This document shows positions 7,701 through 14,077 of a stretch of 14,077 bases of DNA, in pieces. The stretch covers positions 1-14,077 of the forward strand of contig CAYMFM010000093.1 in NCBI GenBank assembly GCA_964389685.1. Reading direction: 5' to 3'. How positions within the stretch are numbered: position 1 is the stretch's first letter; the number at the start of each line of letters is the position of its first letter. This stretch comes from G020353115 sp964389685. GTDB lineage: Bacteria; Bacteroidota; Bacteroidia; Bacteroidales; VadinHA17. A program made the position numbers and the translations under genes. The notes beneath the pieces are model-generated. The model did no database searches and had not been told where the DNA came from. It saw only the letters and a list, made by a program, of their open reading frames with translations.

Positions 7701-9852
7701 AACCTGCATTGAAGTGGATGATACGGCTTTTGCGAATAATGCTCCCGGTTGGACAAAGGATGATATAGCCTCCTATAATTTAGATTGCCGGTACGATGAG
7801 ACCTATGTGCCGGATGATCATTTTGAGCAGGTTCTGATCAGCCTGGGTTATGATACAGGTCCGGTGGATGATTATGTGTTAACCGACGCGATAAATACCA
7901 TTACCGATCTGGATATTTCCGGTGAAAACATCTCCGATTTAACAGGGATCGAAGGCTTTGCAGCCTTGAGATCACTGGATATTTCCTCTAATTTGCTGGA
8001 TAGCCTGGATCTCGGTAATAATACGGCTTTGACCACGTTAATTTGCTCCAACAACCAATTGGATAGCCTGGGTTTAAGCGACAACACACTATTGGAAGTA
8101 TTGGATTTCGCATCCAATAGTATAACCGAAATTGATCTGAAGAACCATACTTCCCTGTCCAGTTTAGACTGCAGTTCAAATGAGTTATCAAGCTTGGACC
8201 TGATGTACAACGTGGGTCTGACAACCGTTAGCTGTAAATCCAATCAACTGACCAGCATAGATATTCAGAATGGGACTAACACCAATATAACATCGTTTGA
8301 TGCTACGGATAATCCGGATTTAACCTGCATCGAGGTGGATGACCCGGCATTTGCCGGCTCGGCCCCGGGATGGAGTAAAGATGCAAACGCAACATACAGC
8401 CTGGATTGTCACTACAATGAAACTTACGTACCTGATGATGCTTTGGAGCAAGCCCTGAAAGATATGGGCTATGATGATTCAAGTACTGGTCCCTTGGATG
8501 ACTATGTCCCAACAGCCAGGATAAACAATCTCACCAGCTTGTATATAAGTAACAAGGGAATCTCAGAATTAACGGGGATACAGGATTTTGTTAATTTGGT
8601 AACGCTTGATTGTAAGAACAACTCATTGACGAATTTAGATTTCAATAGTAACGATTTATTAGAATATTTATACTGTTCAGGAAATCAATTAGCGGGTATT
8701 AATGTCTCATCCAACACAGCTTTAACCAGGCTAAATGTTGCGAATAACATGCTTACGAGTCTTGACGTAAGTGCGAATAGCAATTTAACCGAATTGTATT
8801 GTTCTTCGAATCAGCTAACAGCCATCGATATAACACAAAATCATAATTTAACAGTACTATCCTGCTACTCGAATCAATTAGTAAGTGTCGATGCCAACAA
8901 CGGGCACAACGACATTATCATAAGCTTTAATCTTACAGATAATCCGGATTTGACGTGTGTTTTGGTAGATGATCCCATTGCATCTGAAGGATATGCAAAT
9001 TGGTTTATTGATCCGTGGGCGCAATACAGGACCGAATGTAATGATGACGATAACGACGGGGTTCCTGACATTGAGGATCTGTGTCCAACTACTCCATATG
9101 GTGATTTTGTCGATTTGTTCGGATGTTCATTTTTTTCGCTTCCGGCTGACAATTTTACCATTCTGACCACAAGTGAAACCTGCAGGAGCAGTAACAATGG
9201 GAAAATAAATATTACTGCCGGACAAATCTATAATTATAATGCAACGATCATCGGGGGAATACTAAATGACACGATTAACTTTACGGACGATGTTGAAATC
9301 AGGAACCTGCGTGCCGGAACCTATGAGTTATGTTTAACCATCGATGATATACCCGGTTATTTAAATTGCTATGAGATCGTTATTACGGAACCTGAAGATC
9401 TGTCGGTATTATCAAGTTTCAATCCAGAGGATGAAACGATTGTGCTGCATATGTCAGGTGGAACAAATTATACCATTGATTTTAATGGCTTAATATTTAC
9501 TACGCAGGCTCATTCTATTGCGTTGAATCTCGACAAAGGTGAGAATACCATTACTGTAAAAGCTGATGCTGAGTGCCAGGGAATTTATGAAGAAACCATC
9601 TTTTTGTCAGATAACGTGGTCTTCTATCCGAATCCCTTTACCGATTATTTTAATGTATTCGTTGGCGGGTACGATTCGAAGGAAGTTCAAATTAATATTT
9701 ACTCCTGCCTGGGGAATATATTATTCTCCAAAGATTTCCCGGTACTAAATGGGTCGGTTTCTGTCGATGCCTCACATCTGGCAGCAGGCATTTATATTGT
9801 ATCAGTGAAATCCGACACTTCACGGGCAACATTTAAAATTGTAAAGAAATGA
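4732..9852 (+). CDS. Giant internalin-like leucine-rich-repeat protein with T9SS sorting domain
   Basis: I chose ATG 4732 (1706 residues) because it begins a clean signal peptide, MKKPVLFIICLACSLFTGAL with cleavage at LLAQ, and follows an A-rich stretch; an in-frame ATG at 4714 adds six residues. Five modules start at residues about 27, 400, 542, 1024 and 1231. Each opens with a cap like YVPDDNFExAL and LDISGxNISDLTGIE, carries 21-residue LRRs (13, 2, 18, 5 and 5 units), and closes with NPxLTCIxVDD...W...Y..DC. The unit is LxxLxCSxNQLxxLDVSxNxx; 35 of 43 units have Cys at position 6, as in the cysteine ladder of Listeria InlJ. A thrombospondin type 3-like calcium loop follows (about 1438-1466, DDDNDGVPD), then Ig-like beta regions and a type A sorting domain (about 1628-1706, FYPNPF ... 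AAGIYIVSV). Surface binding or adhesion is likely; the ligand is unknown. Its stop overlaps the next start. Confidence 0.92.
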   Translation: MKKPVLFIICLACSLFTGALLAQDHTAIPDPKFEQALIDMGIDTDGLNGQVLTENINTLTTLNIINKDIDSLNGIQAFVKLTSLNCSFNNLKALDVSNNTALQSLSISSNQISSISLSANLSLKSVICASNQLDSLIIRDNDSLTVIDCSGNRLKKLDVSDNIFLSGLTCSSNQLESLSLLALDSLTFLDCANNRINALDISQNLYLGTLLCAGNQLKSLDISVNDSLTFIDCSSNQLNALDVSNNKFLTNLTCSSNQLTSLSVTENDSLTFLSCANNQLTNLDVSNNVMLLNLICAANQLSSLDLVNNIALATLDVSTNLLNGLNASSNIGLTSLNCSDNQLTDLDISNGQNSILELFNSTNNPNLRCIKVDDPVAANNYPGWQKDAIATYNFTCNPTTYVPDDNFEAALAAYDDIANDDFVPTANIENLTYLDISGRNISDLTGIEDFLALDTLDCSLNFLSNLDMTRQEFLVYLDCSGNLLRALTLRNEMGGIFADMDATNNPFLTCIQVDDVDAAIAETNWFKDGIATYNLDCNAGKTYVPDDNFERALIALGLDWGSLDNYVVTADINTIKTLDVSGKNISNLLGIEDFVGLDSLNCSSNKLSSLDISNIIGLKNLSCFSNYLKELDVQSNTSLIRLSCGDNKLSTLDVSKNTNLVQLVCNGNALTELDVSENLELLILNCNSNHIAGSGLDLSKNTKLVQLFCSNNKLTTIDVTANTALEEIVCASNYLSGLNVLNNAALVKLDCSLNYLTSLDVSGNVNLEELNCNTNQIKSLNFSLNTLLRSLSCDNNQLTSLNVTSNDSLRTISVSTNKLKDLNITDNQLLNELSCSGNQLSSLNVSSNDSLKILSCKNNELSNLNLTNNLLLEFLDCDYNQLTGLNPGMNILLSDLSCSDNSLTVLDVSSNVLLRFLSVNNNQLEELNLSGNDLLERLSCSGNSIITLDLSNSAQLTSLNGSSNQLVSANIKNGNNSQLSSLYLTDNPSLTCIEVDDTAFANNAPGWTKDDIASYNLDCRYDETYVPDDHFEQVLISLGYDTGPVDDYVLTDAINTITDLDISGENISDLTGIEGFAALRSLDISSNLLDSLDLGNNTALTTLICSNNQLDSLGLSDNTLLEVLDFASNSITEIDLKNHTSLSSLDCSSNELSSLDLMYNVGLTTVSCKSNQLTSIDIQNGTNTNITSFDATDNPDLTCIEVDDPAFAGSAPGWSKDANATYSLDCHYNETYVPDDALEQALKDMGYDDSSTGPLDDYVPTARINNLTSLYISNKGISELTGIQDFVNLVTLDCKNNSLTNLDFNSNDLLEYLYCSGNQLAGINVSSNTALTRLNVANNMLTSLDVSANSNLTELYCSSNQLTAIDITQNHNLTVLSCYSNQLVSVDANNGHNDIIISFNLTDNPDLTCVLVDDPIASEGYANWFIDPWAQYRTECNDDDNDGVPDIEDLCPTTPYGDFVDLFGCSFFSLPADNFTILTTSETCRSSNNGKINITAGQIYNYNATIIGGILNDTINFTDDVEIRNLRAGTYELCLTIDDIPGYLNCYEIVITEPEDLSVLSSFNPEDETIVLHMSGGTNYTIDFNGLIFTTQAHSIALNLDKGENTITVKADAECQGIYEETIFLSDNVVFYPNPFTDYFNVFVGGYDSKEVQINIYSCLGNILFSKDFPVLNGSVSVDASHLAAGIYIVSVKSDTSRATFKIVKK
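4972..9040 (+). repeat. 63-bp tandem coding repeats in five LRR modules
   Basis: The repeats are in-frame 63-bp units encoding 21-residue leucine-rich repeats. In module 1, twelve consecutive units run from 4972 to 5727 with no length change, and a thirteenth, more degenerate unit starts at 5728. In module 3, units run from 6520; the fifth (6772-6840) is 69 bp, and regular 63-bp units resume at 6841 up to 7597, where the last degenerate unit begins. Modules 2, 4 and 5 begin at 5929, 7801 and 8422 and have only 2, 5 and 5 units. DNA identity between units is moderate, so the array is old or relaxed, but within module 1 alternate units share words such as GATTCATTAACATT (5407 and 5533). Confidence 0.85.
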
Positions 9853-10544
9853 AAAAGGTTCTCCCTTTTATTATCATACTCTATTTGGTTTCTGGTTGTG
9901 GAAAGGATGATTCCAGGCCAGATGACACAACTGAAGTTCCGACAGCTGCAACCTTGATTTTCCCCTACGAAAATTCTTTATGTAACGAAGGAACGGATAT
10001 TTCAGATACCCAGAGCACGGTGCACTTTGAATGGGAGGCGGGTGAATATACCGATGAGTACGAATTGAATGTAAAAAACCTGAATACAGGATCTGTCTCT
10101 GTCAATCAAACAACAGCTACCGGGTATTCATTTGTCCTGGACCGGGCAACGCCATATGCCTGGTTTGTCGTTTCAACATCCCTCTCTGTTTCCGATACGG
10201 CTCACAGTGAAACCTGGAAGTTCTACAATGCCGGGAAGGCCATCGAATCCTATGCTCCCTTCCCGGCTGATATCGTTACACCTGCAATGGCAGAAACGCT
10301 GTCTGCTCCAACGGGTATGATTACCCTTGATTGGACCGGGGGCGACGTTGATGGTGATATTGCCGGGTATGATGTGTATTTTGGTACGGTATCTCCGCCA
10401 GGCATAATGGTAAGCGACATCACGGAGAGCATGTTGAGTGATGTAAGCGTGGCACCCAACACGATTTATTTCTGGAGGGTAATAACAAAAGATTCACAGG
10501 GGAATACATCCGATTCAGGTATCTATCAGTTTAAGATCCAATAG
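9849..10544 (+). CDS. Surface lipoprotein with two fibronectin-III-like domains
   Basis: This 231-residue protein has a lipoprotein signal with lipobox LVSGC, lipidated at C17. The following G-K-D-D resembles the acidic surface-export signal described for Bacteroidota lipoproteins (K followed by two acidic residues close to the lipidated Cys), so display on the outer face is likely. Residues about 33-130 and 137-231 look like two beta-sandwich domains of fibronectin III type. The second has LDWTGGDVDGDIAGYDVYFG and ends with NTIYFWRVITKDSQGN and YQFKIQ, typical FN3 strands. No catalytic residues are evident. It is the last gene of the rightward operon and its ATG overlaps the TGA of the LRR gene. 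It may be a surface partner or anchor for the large LRR protein; this is inferred from coupling only. Confidence 0.85.
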   Translation: MKKVLPFIIILYLVSGCGKDDSRPDDTTEVPTAATLIFPYENSLCNEGTDISDTQSTVHFEWEAGEYTDEYELNVKNLNTGSVSVNQTTATGYSFVLDRATPYAWFVVSTSLSVSDTAHSETWKFYNAGKAIESYAPFPADIVTPAMAETLSAPTGMITLDWTGGDVDGDIAGYDVYFGTVSPPGIMVSDITESMLSDVSVAPNTIYFWRVITKDSQGNTSDSGIYQFKIQ

Positions 10545-10611
10545 ATATTCCGGATAAGGATAGTAACACTCGTAATGCAAGTAGAAAATCCGATAGAGGG
10601 GTCGATTTCCG

Positions 10612-12324
10612 CTAAACGGAGGTTGCGGGTTTCTTTTTGAGGATCCTTCCGGGGAGGTTTCCGGTGGTTTCTCCTCCTTCCACTACCACCTTTCCGTTCA
10701 CCATTACGTATCCTATGCCATCGGGATATTGATGTGGGTCTTCCCAGGTAGCCCTGTCAATCACCCGATCGGGATCAAAGACAACCAGATCGGCGAAATA
10801 CCCTTCACTGATCCTGCCCCTTCCGTTGAACCCAAACTTATCTGCGGGAACCGAGGTTATTTTACGGATTGCCTGTGGGAGAGTAAGGATCTTTTCTTCC
10901 CTGACATATTTTCCAAGGACCCTGGGGAAGGTGCCGTAAAACCGCGGATGGGGTTTCCCTTTATGCAGTACACCATAGGGTGCGACGGCAGAACCGTCGG
11001 ATCCGATGCTCACCAGGGGGTGGGCAAGGATACGCTGTAGATTTTCTTCTTTCATCATGAAAGTGATCATACCTACCTGGTTCTCCTCTTCAATCAGCAG
11101 ATCCCGCATGAAATCATATGTGTCCTTTCCTGCTTCAGCGGAGGCTTCCAGGATATTCTTTCCTTCAAGGTGCTTGTTCTTATCTGTTGACACGGAACAG
11201 ATTCGAATCGTTTCCCAGGATCCGATTTTTTCTTCCTGCTTGTGTGAATAGCTACGGAGCTTTTCATCCAGTGCAGGATCCTTTAACCGGGCAACAAAAT
11301 CCTTTGTCGTTCCCTGTCTTGCCCAGAGCGGGAAATAGAGACTCAAACCGGTTGAGCCGGCAATGTAAGGATACCGGTCTGCCAGTATCGGAATACCCTC
11401 ATCCTTCGCCTTATCAAGCTTTTCAATGGCTGCATCGATCTTGTGCCAGTTACGTGGGTATGCTACCTTGAAATGTGAGATCTGGGTACTTACACCGGTA
11501 TCACGGGCTATTCGTATCGCTTCATCCATTGCTTCCAGCAGCCTGTCTCCTTCATCCCTCATGTGGGTTGCATAGATGCCATTGTTTGCAGCCACCACAT
11601 GACACAGCTCAATGATCTCTTCCGTATTGGCATAGCTGCCCGGCGCATATTCCAGTCCGGTTGAGAGCCCCCATGCTCCGGCTTTCATGTTTTGATCCAG
11701 CATGATTTTCATTTGAGTGATCTGTTCCGGCGTTGCCGGCTGGTCATTGAATCCGACCACCTTTCCACGCAAATCACCCTGTCCCAGCAAGGTGACATAA
11801 TTCAGTGCCATTCCTTTCTCTTCCAGCCGCTGAAAAAACCCGTTGATATCTCTCCAGTTGAGGTCAACATCATACTCATCCTTTACCACTTTTTTCATCT
11901 CTTCGTAGACTTCATCTGCCACCGGGAAAGGAGAACTACCGCAATTGCCGCTTATTTCTGTGGTGATACCCTGCCGGATATGACTTTCTGCAAGTGGATT
12001 TGCCAGCAATCCCATATCCGTGTGGGTATGGACGTCAATAAATCCCGGAGAAACGACCATTCCGCCCGCTTCAATGATCCTGCCGGCTTTGTCCCTGTTC
12101 AGTTTTTCACCAATAAGGGCTATTTTATCATCTTTGATTGCAATATCAACTGCCTTACCCGGGTTGCCCAGTCCGTCGTATACCACTCCTCCGGCAATGA
12201 TAAGATCATATTTTTTGTTTCCTGCACACCCCTGAATGATGAGATGAGATCCGCCGGCTCCGATTAACAGGGCCCCTTTTGCTGAGGTTTGAAGGAATTG
12301 TCTTCGTGTGAATTTGTTTTTCAT
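10612..12324 (-). CDS. N-acyl-D-amino-acid deacylase (D-aminoacylase), Tat-type lipoprotein
   Basis: This 570-residue zinc amidohydrolase removes the acyl group from N-acyl-D-amino acids. Metal and active-site residues of the family are visible: H99 and H101 (DVHTHTD), C128 (SGNCGSSPFP), H254 (YATHMRDE), H284 (QISHFK) and D443 (GSDGSAV). Their order and spacing parallel the Alcaligenes enzyme (H67, H69, C96, H220, H250, D366). An N-terminal beta region (about 38-95) and C-terminal return (about 500-550, GYFADLVVFDPD, VMVNGKVVVEGG) complete the composite amidohydrolase fold. The N-terminus has a twin-arginine motif, TRRQFLQTS, and a possible lipobox IIQGC (C33), so export by Tat and lipid anchoring are likely. 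The gene converges on the surface operon with a 67-bp gap and no convincing terminator hairpin. Substrate could be D-amino acid derivatives from peptidoglycan; this is inference. Confidence 0.93.
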   Translation of the reverse strand: MKNKFTRRQFLQTSAKGALLIGAGGSHLIIQGCAGNKKYDLIIAGGVVYDGLGNPGKAVDIAIKDDKIALIGEKLNRDKAGRIIEAGGMVVSPGFIDVHTHTDMGLLANPLAESHIRQGITTEISGNCGSSPFPVADEVYEEMKKVVKDEYDVDLNWRDINGFFQRLEEKGMALNYVTLLGQGDLRGKVVGFNDQPATPEQITQMKIMLDQNMKAGAWGLSTGLEYAPGSYANTEEIIELCHVVAANNGIYATHMRDEGDRLLEAMDEAIRIARDTGVSTQISHFKVAYPRNWHKIDAAIEKLDKAKDEGIPILADRYPYIAGSTGLSLYFPLWARQGTTKDFVARLKDPALDEKLRSYSHKQEEKIGSWETIRICSVSTDKNKHLEGKNILEASAEAGKDTYDFMRDLLIEEENQVGMITFMMKEENLQRILAHPLVSIGSDGSAVAPYGVLHKGKPHPRFYGTFPRVLGKYVREEKILTLPQAIRKITSVPADKFGFNGRGRISEGYFADLVVFDPDRVIDRATWEDPHQYPDGIGYVMVNGKVVVEGGETTGNLPGRILKKKPATSV

Positions 12325-12579
12325 TTTTTTGAGGGATTTTGGTGGATTTATTTATGGTGATCTTTGAATTAACAGTTGTGTTGGAAAATAATAAAAATTG
12401 ATCTTTTAGGCAAGAAATTTTATTTGTATTGCAAGCTAAGGTCGCACAGAAAGGTTCGCAGTACGAAAGGATTTTTGGCATTTGGATTTTTCTTTCTACT
12501 TCATTTCTGCTGGGTTCCGGTCCATGTAGTGTTTTCCCACTGAATAATAAAGCAGTTGGAACAGGGGGGCATTTTCAAT
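12325..12579. other. Intergenic spacer, no gene seen
   Basis: This AT-rich non-coding stretch lies upstream of the leftward deacylase gene. I found no match to the Bacteroidota promoter form TAnnTTTG on the reverse strand, no RNA gene, and no conserved coding frame. A short TTCG/CGAA pair (around 12448-12460) is too small to call. Confidence 0.4.
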
Positions 12580-12657
12580 GACCCCGGGTTACCTGCCTCG
12601 CCGGCAGGCAGGCGCTCACTACTGTTGCTGCGCCAGATGTTCGCTCACCCGGGGGTC
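12580..12657. repeat. Large REP-like palindrome enclosing two hairpins
   Basis: The outer arms GACCCCGGGT (12580-12589) and ACCCGGGGGTC (12647-12657) are complementary apart from one extra G. Inside lie two smaller inverted repeats: CCTGCC/GGCAGG (12592-12597 and 12603-12608, loop TCGCC) and GGCGC/GCGCC (12611-12615 and 12630-12634). A single strand could therefore fold into a branched, three-way structure. The block is much richer in G+C than its flanks. From memory, such CCCGGGT...ACCCGGG and CCTGCC/GGCAGG palindromes recur between genes in Bacteroidota genomes. No associated transposase is in the window. Confidence 0.6.
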
Positions 12658-12665
12658 TTAGACTT

Positions 12666-12718
12666 CAACTCCTCCGGAGTTGTTATGTAGGAGCCTTCCT
12701 CCGCCTTAGCCTCCGGAG
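12666..12718. repeat. CTCCGGAG-type palindromes
   Basis: CAACTCC/GGAGTTG (12666-12672 and 12676-12682, loop TCC) forms a 7-bp stem. A second copy of the core, the perfect palindrome CTCCGGAG at 12711-12718, follows 29 bp later and shares CTCCGGAGTT with the first. They continue the palindrome-rich block directly after the large stem at 12580-12657. Confidence 0.55.
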
Positions 12719-12726
12719 TTTAAAAC

Positions 12727-12752
12727 CTGACAGGGTCTAACAGACCTGTCAG
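12727..12752. repeat. Strong hairpin CTGACAGGGTCT / AGACCTGTCAG
   Basis: The arms at 12727-12738 and 12742-12752 pair over 11 bp with a single bulged G, around a 3-base loop (AAC). Read on the reverse strand it is followed by GTTTTAAA, so it could act as a weak terminator in that direction, but no leftward gene ends here. The CAGGGTCT core is shared with the next hairpin at 12771-12797, which points to a repeat family. Confidence 0.6.
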
Positions 12753-12770
12753 TGTTTGTTAAAAAAGACG

Positions 12771-12797
12771 CCGCCAGGTCTATAAGACCCTGACGGG
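12771..12797. repeat. Second hairpin of the CAGGGTCT family
   Basis: The core GGTCT/AGACC (12777-12781 and 12785-12789, loop ATA) extends outward as CCGCCAGGTCT and AGACCCTGACGGG with one mismatch and one bulge. Its right arm, reversed, contains the same TCAGGGTCT word found in the hairpin at 12727-12752. This suggests two diverged copies of one element. Confidence 0.5.
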
Positions 12798-12840
12798 TAG
12801 ATAAATTACACGTAAAACTGTATCTTTCTAAAAACAGGGC

Positions 12841-12854
12841 ACCCCTAAAGGGGT
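12841..12854. repeat. Perfect palindrome ACCCCTAAAGGGGT
   Basis: This is a 6-bp stem (ACCCCT/AGGGGT) with a 2-base centre. It is followed by TGGGGATG, with no U-tract on the plus strand, so it is unlikely to be an intrinsic terminator. It is the last of the palindromes crowded into 12580-12854. Confidence 0.5.
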
Positions 12855-13122
12855 TGGGGATGAAGCCAAGAGGGAGTTAATAGTTATATGTTAATATGTT
12901 ATTAATTAAGGAGTTATCGAGCAGATAGAGATGCCTGTTACTCGGTACTCGGTAAAAAAAAAGATGAGGCTGTGAGACGATAAGAGGGGGAGACTATGTG
13001 ACGGGGAGACGAAGTGACGAAGGGACTGAGAGAAGGTGAGAAGTGATGAGAGGGAGAGAGGTTAGGGTTATTTGTTAAATGGTATTGGTTAAATGTTGAT
13101 TGTACAATAAAAACTGGTGTGA
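12855..13122. other. Purine-rich spacer with short tandem repeats
   Basis: No gene is seen here. TACTCGG is repeated in tandem at 12939-12945 and 12946-12952. From about 12954 to 13062 the plus strand is roughly four-fifths purine, with runs of GAG and GTGA. Within it GGGGAGACTATGTGAC (12987-13002) is followed directly by GGGGAGACGAAGTGAC (13003-13018), identical at 14 of 16 positions. The final part is AT-rich and leads into the sulfatase start; no convincing promoter match was found. Confidence 0.5.
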
Positions 13123-14077
13123 ATGAAGTCGAAATGGTTGATTGTTAAACTTTTAGTTGGATTAATCGTCGTGGTATGCTGCATATGGTGTGGCACGAAA
13201 CGACAGAAAGCTCCGAACATCATCTACATTCTTGCGGACGATTTGGGATATGGTGATCTGGGATGTTACGGGCAGAAGAAATTCAGCACCCCCAATCTGG
13301 ACAGGCTTGCTGCGGAGGGCCTCCGGTTTACCCAGCACTATTCCGGTTCAACAGTTTGTGCACCCTCACGTTCTGCATTGATGACAGGGCAGCATACCGG
13401 GCATACACCGATCCGGGGTAACATGGAGAAAACGCCGGAGGGTCAGGTTCCCTTACCTGACCGGGCATATACTCTTGCCGAGCTTTTGAAAGAAAAAGGG
13501 TATGTCACGGGTGCCTTTGGAAAATGGGGACTGGGATACCCGGGTTCGGAGGGCGATCCGAACAACCAGGGGTTCGATGTTTTTTACGGTTACAACTGTC
13601 AGCGGTTAGCCCATCATTATTATACCTGGCATCTCTGGCATAACTAGGAGAAGGTTATTCTTACGGAGAATGAAGGAGATAAAACGGGAAACTATGGCCC
13701 GGATCTCATTCACGAAAAAGCCCTGGAGTTCATCGAAGAGTATAAGGATCATCCATTCTTCCTTTACTACCCCTCGATCATTCCCCATGCTGAGCTGTTT
13801 GCTCCGGAGGAGTATATGGTACGGTTTCGTGGACAGTTCCTTCCGGAAAAGGAGTACAGGGGGACCGATGAGGGAGAGGGATTCAGACAGGGTGCTTATG
13901 GTTCGCAGCCGGAGTCGCATGCTGCTTTTGCAGCCATGGTTACCCTTCTTGATGATCAGGTAGGAGAGATCCTGGAGAAAGTAAGGGCGCTTGGACTGGA
14001 TAAGAATACGCTGATCATTTTCTCCTCTGATAACGGTCCACACCTGGAGGGTGGTGCTGATCCTGACTATTTTAACA
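13123..14077 (+). pseudogene. Arylsulfatase (formylglycine type), interrupted by an in-frame TAG
   Basis: This is a hydrolase of sulfate esters of the alkaline-phosphatase-like fold. A hydrophobic export segment (about 6-23, Cys-rich, possibly a lipoprotein signal) precedes NIIYILADDLGYGD with metal ligands D39 and D40. C79 lies in CAPSRSALMTG, the CxPSR site converted to formylglycine; K134 is in GKWGLG. After LWHN (residue 174) codon 175 is TAG (13645-13647). The same frame then stays open to the window end and is clearly sulfatase: HPFFLYYPSIIPHAE, HAAFAAMVTLLDDQVG and SSDNGPH with metal ligands D303 and N304. The stop therefore removes the second half of the metal site, and the 174-residue product cannot be a working sulfatase. 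One C-to-T change from CAG (Gln) would explain it. The gene continues past the window. Confidence 0.85.

Noticed and set aside
7872..8243. Reverse-strand open frames within the LRR gene
   Set aside because: The repetitive forward coding sequence keeps stops out of the antisense frame periodically; the translations show only mirrored LRR periodicity.
4972..9040. CRISPR-like array of regular repeats
   Set aside because: The 63-bp periodicity is in-frame coding for leucine-rich repeats, with no identical repeats separated by unique spacers.
10581..10620. Terminator between the convergent genes
   Set aside because: Only a 4-bp TCCG/CGGA stem and a poorly matched GAAAATC.../...ATTTC pair are present, without a T-tract.
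11692..12267. Forward open frame of 191 codons opposite the deacylase gene
   Set aside because: The reverse strand encodes the full catalytic residue set of a D-aminoacylase; the forward product is His/Cys-rich without any family features.
13061..13070. Telomere-like GGTTAGGGTTA word
   Set aside because: Only about two units in a purine-rich bacterial spacer; chance occurrence.
13645..13647. Pyrrolysine or selenocysteine-type recoding of the sulfatase stop
   Set aside because: The codon is not at the active site, and no recoding element or machinery is visible in the window; a point mutation is simpler.
13670..13963. Forward open frame in another phase after the sulfatase stop
   Set aside because: The original sulfatase frame is intact through this region and contains conserved sulfatase motifs; the other frame has none.

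Overview
The window looks like a chromosomal segment of a member of the Bacteroidota. The main evidence is two secreted proteins with C-terminal type IX secretion (T9SS type A) sorting domains, A-rich translation starts without clear Shine-Dalgarno sequences, a lipoprotein with a C-G-K-D-D start that fits the surface-lipoprotein export signal of this phylum, and a formylglycine-type sulfatase. The exact family cannot be fixed from sequence alone; a marine or polysaccharide-degrading lineage is plausible.

Layout. Positions 1-100 hold the first 33 codons of a leftward gene that resembles the N-terminus of Fic-family proteins. Its upstream region (114-277) carries six copies of a TAACYG word, arranged as two sets with identical 20/30-bp spacing and ending in a perfect palindrome; it looks like an operator array. 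An AT-rich gap follows. It includes a short, more GC-rich possible gene remnant and a TTCACA/TGTGAA dyad.

Positions 568-10544 hold five rightward, tightly packed genes that probably form one operon: a small T9SS cargo protein, an OmpA-family outer-membrane/peptidoglycan-binding protein, a 741-residue tail-fibre-like exported protein, a giant leucine-rich-repeat (LRR) T9SS cargo protein, and a fibronectin-III-like surface lipoprotein. Two of the junctions are ATGA stop/start overlaps. Every product carries an export signal, so the cluster reads as a cell-surface assembly. Adhesion or ligand binding is the likely role, but this is inferred from architecture only.

A convergent gene (12324-10612) encodes an N-acyl-D-amino-acid deacylase with a Tat-type lipoprotein signal. 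A gene-free stretch of about 800 bp follows (12325-13122). It contains a dense set of palindromes that resemble REP-type elements, including one large stem enclosing two smaller hairpins, and a purine-rich, minisatellite-like tract. The window closes with a rightward arylsulfatase gene whose frame is broken by a single TAG codon although it remains intact on both sides. It is a recent nonsense pseudogene, a sequencing error, or, much less likely, a recoded gene.

No rRNA, tRNA, CRISPR array or recognisable transposase was seen.
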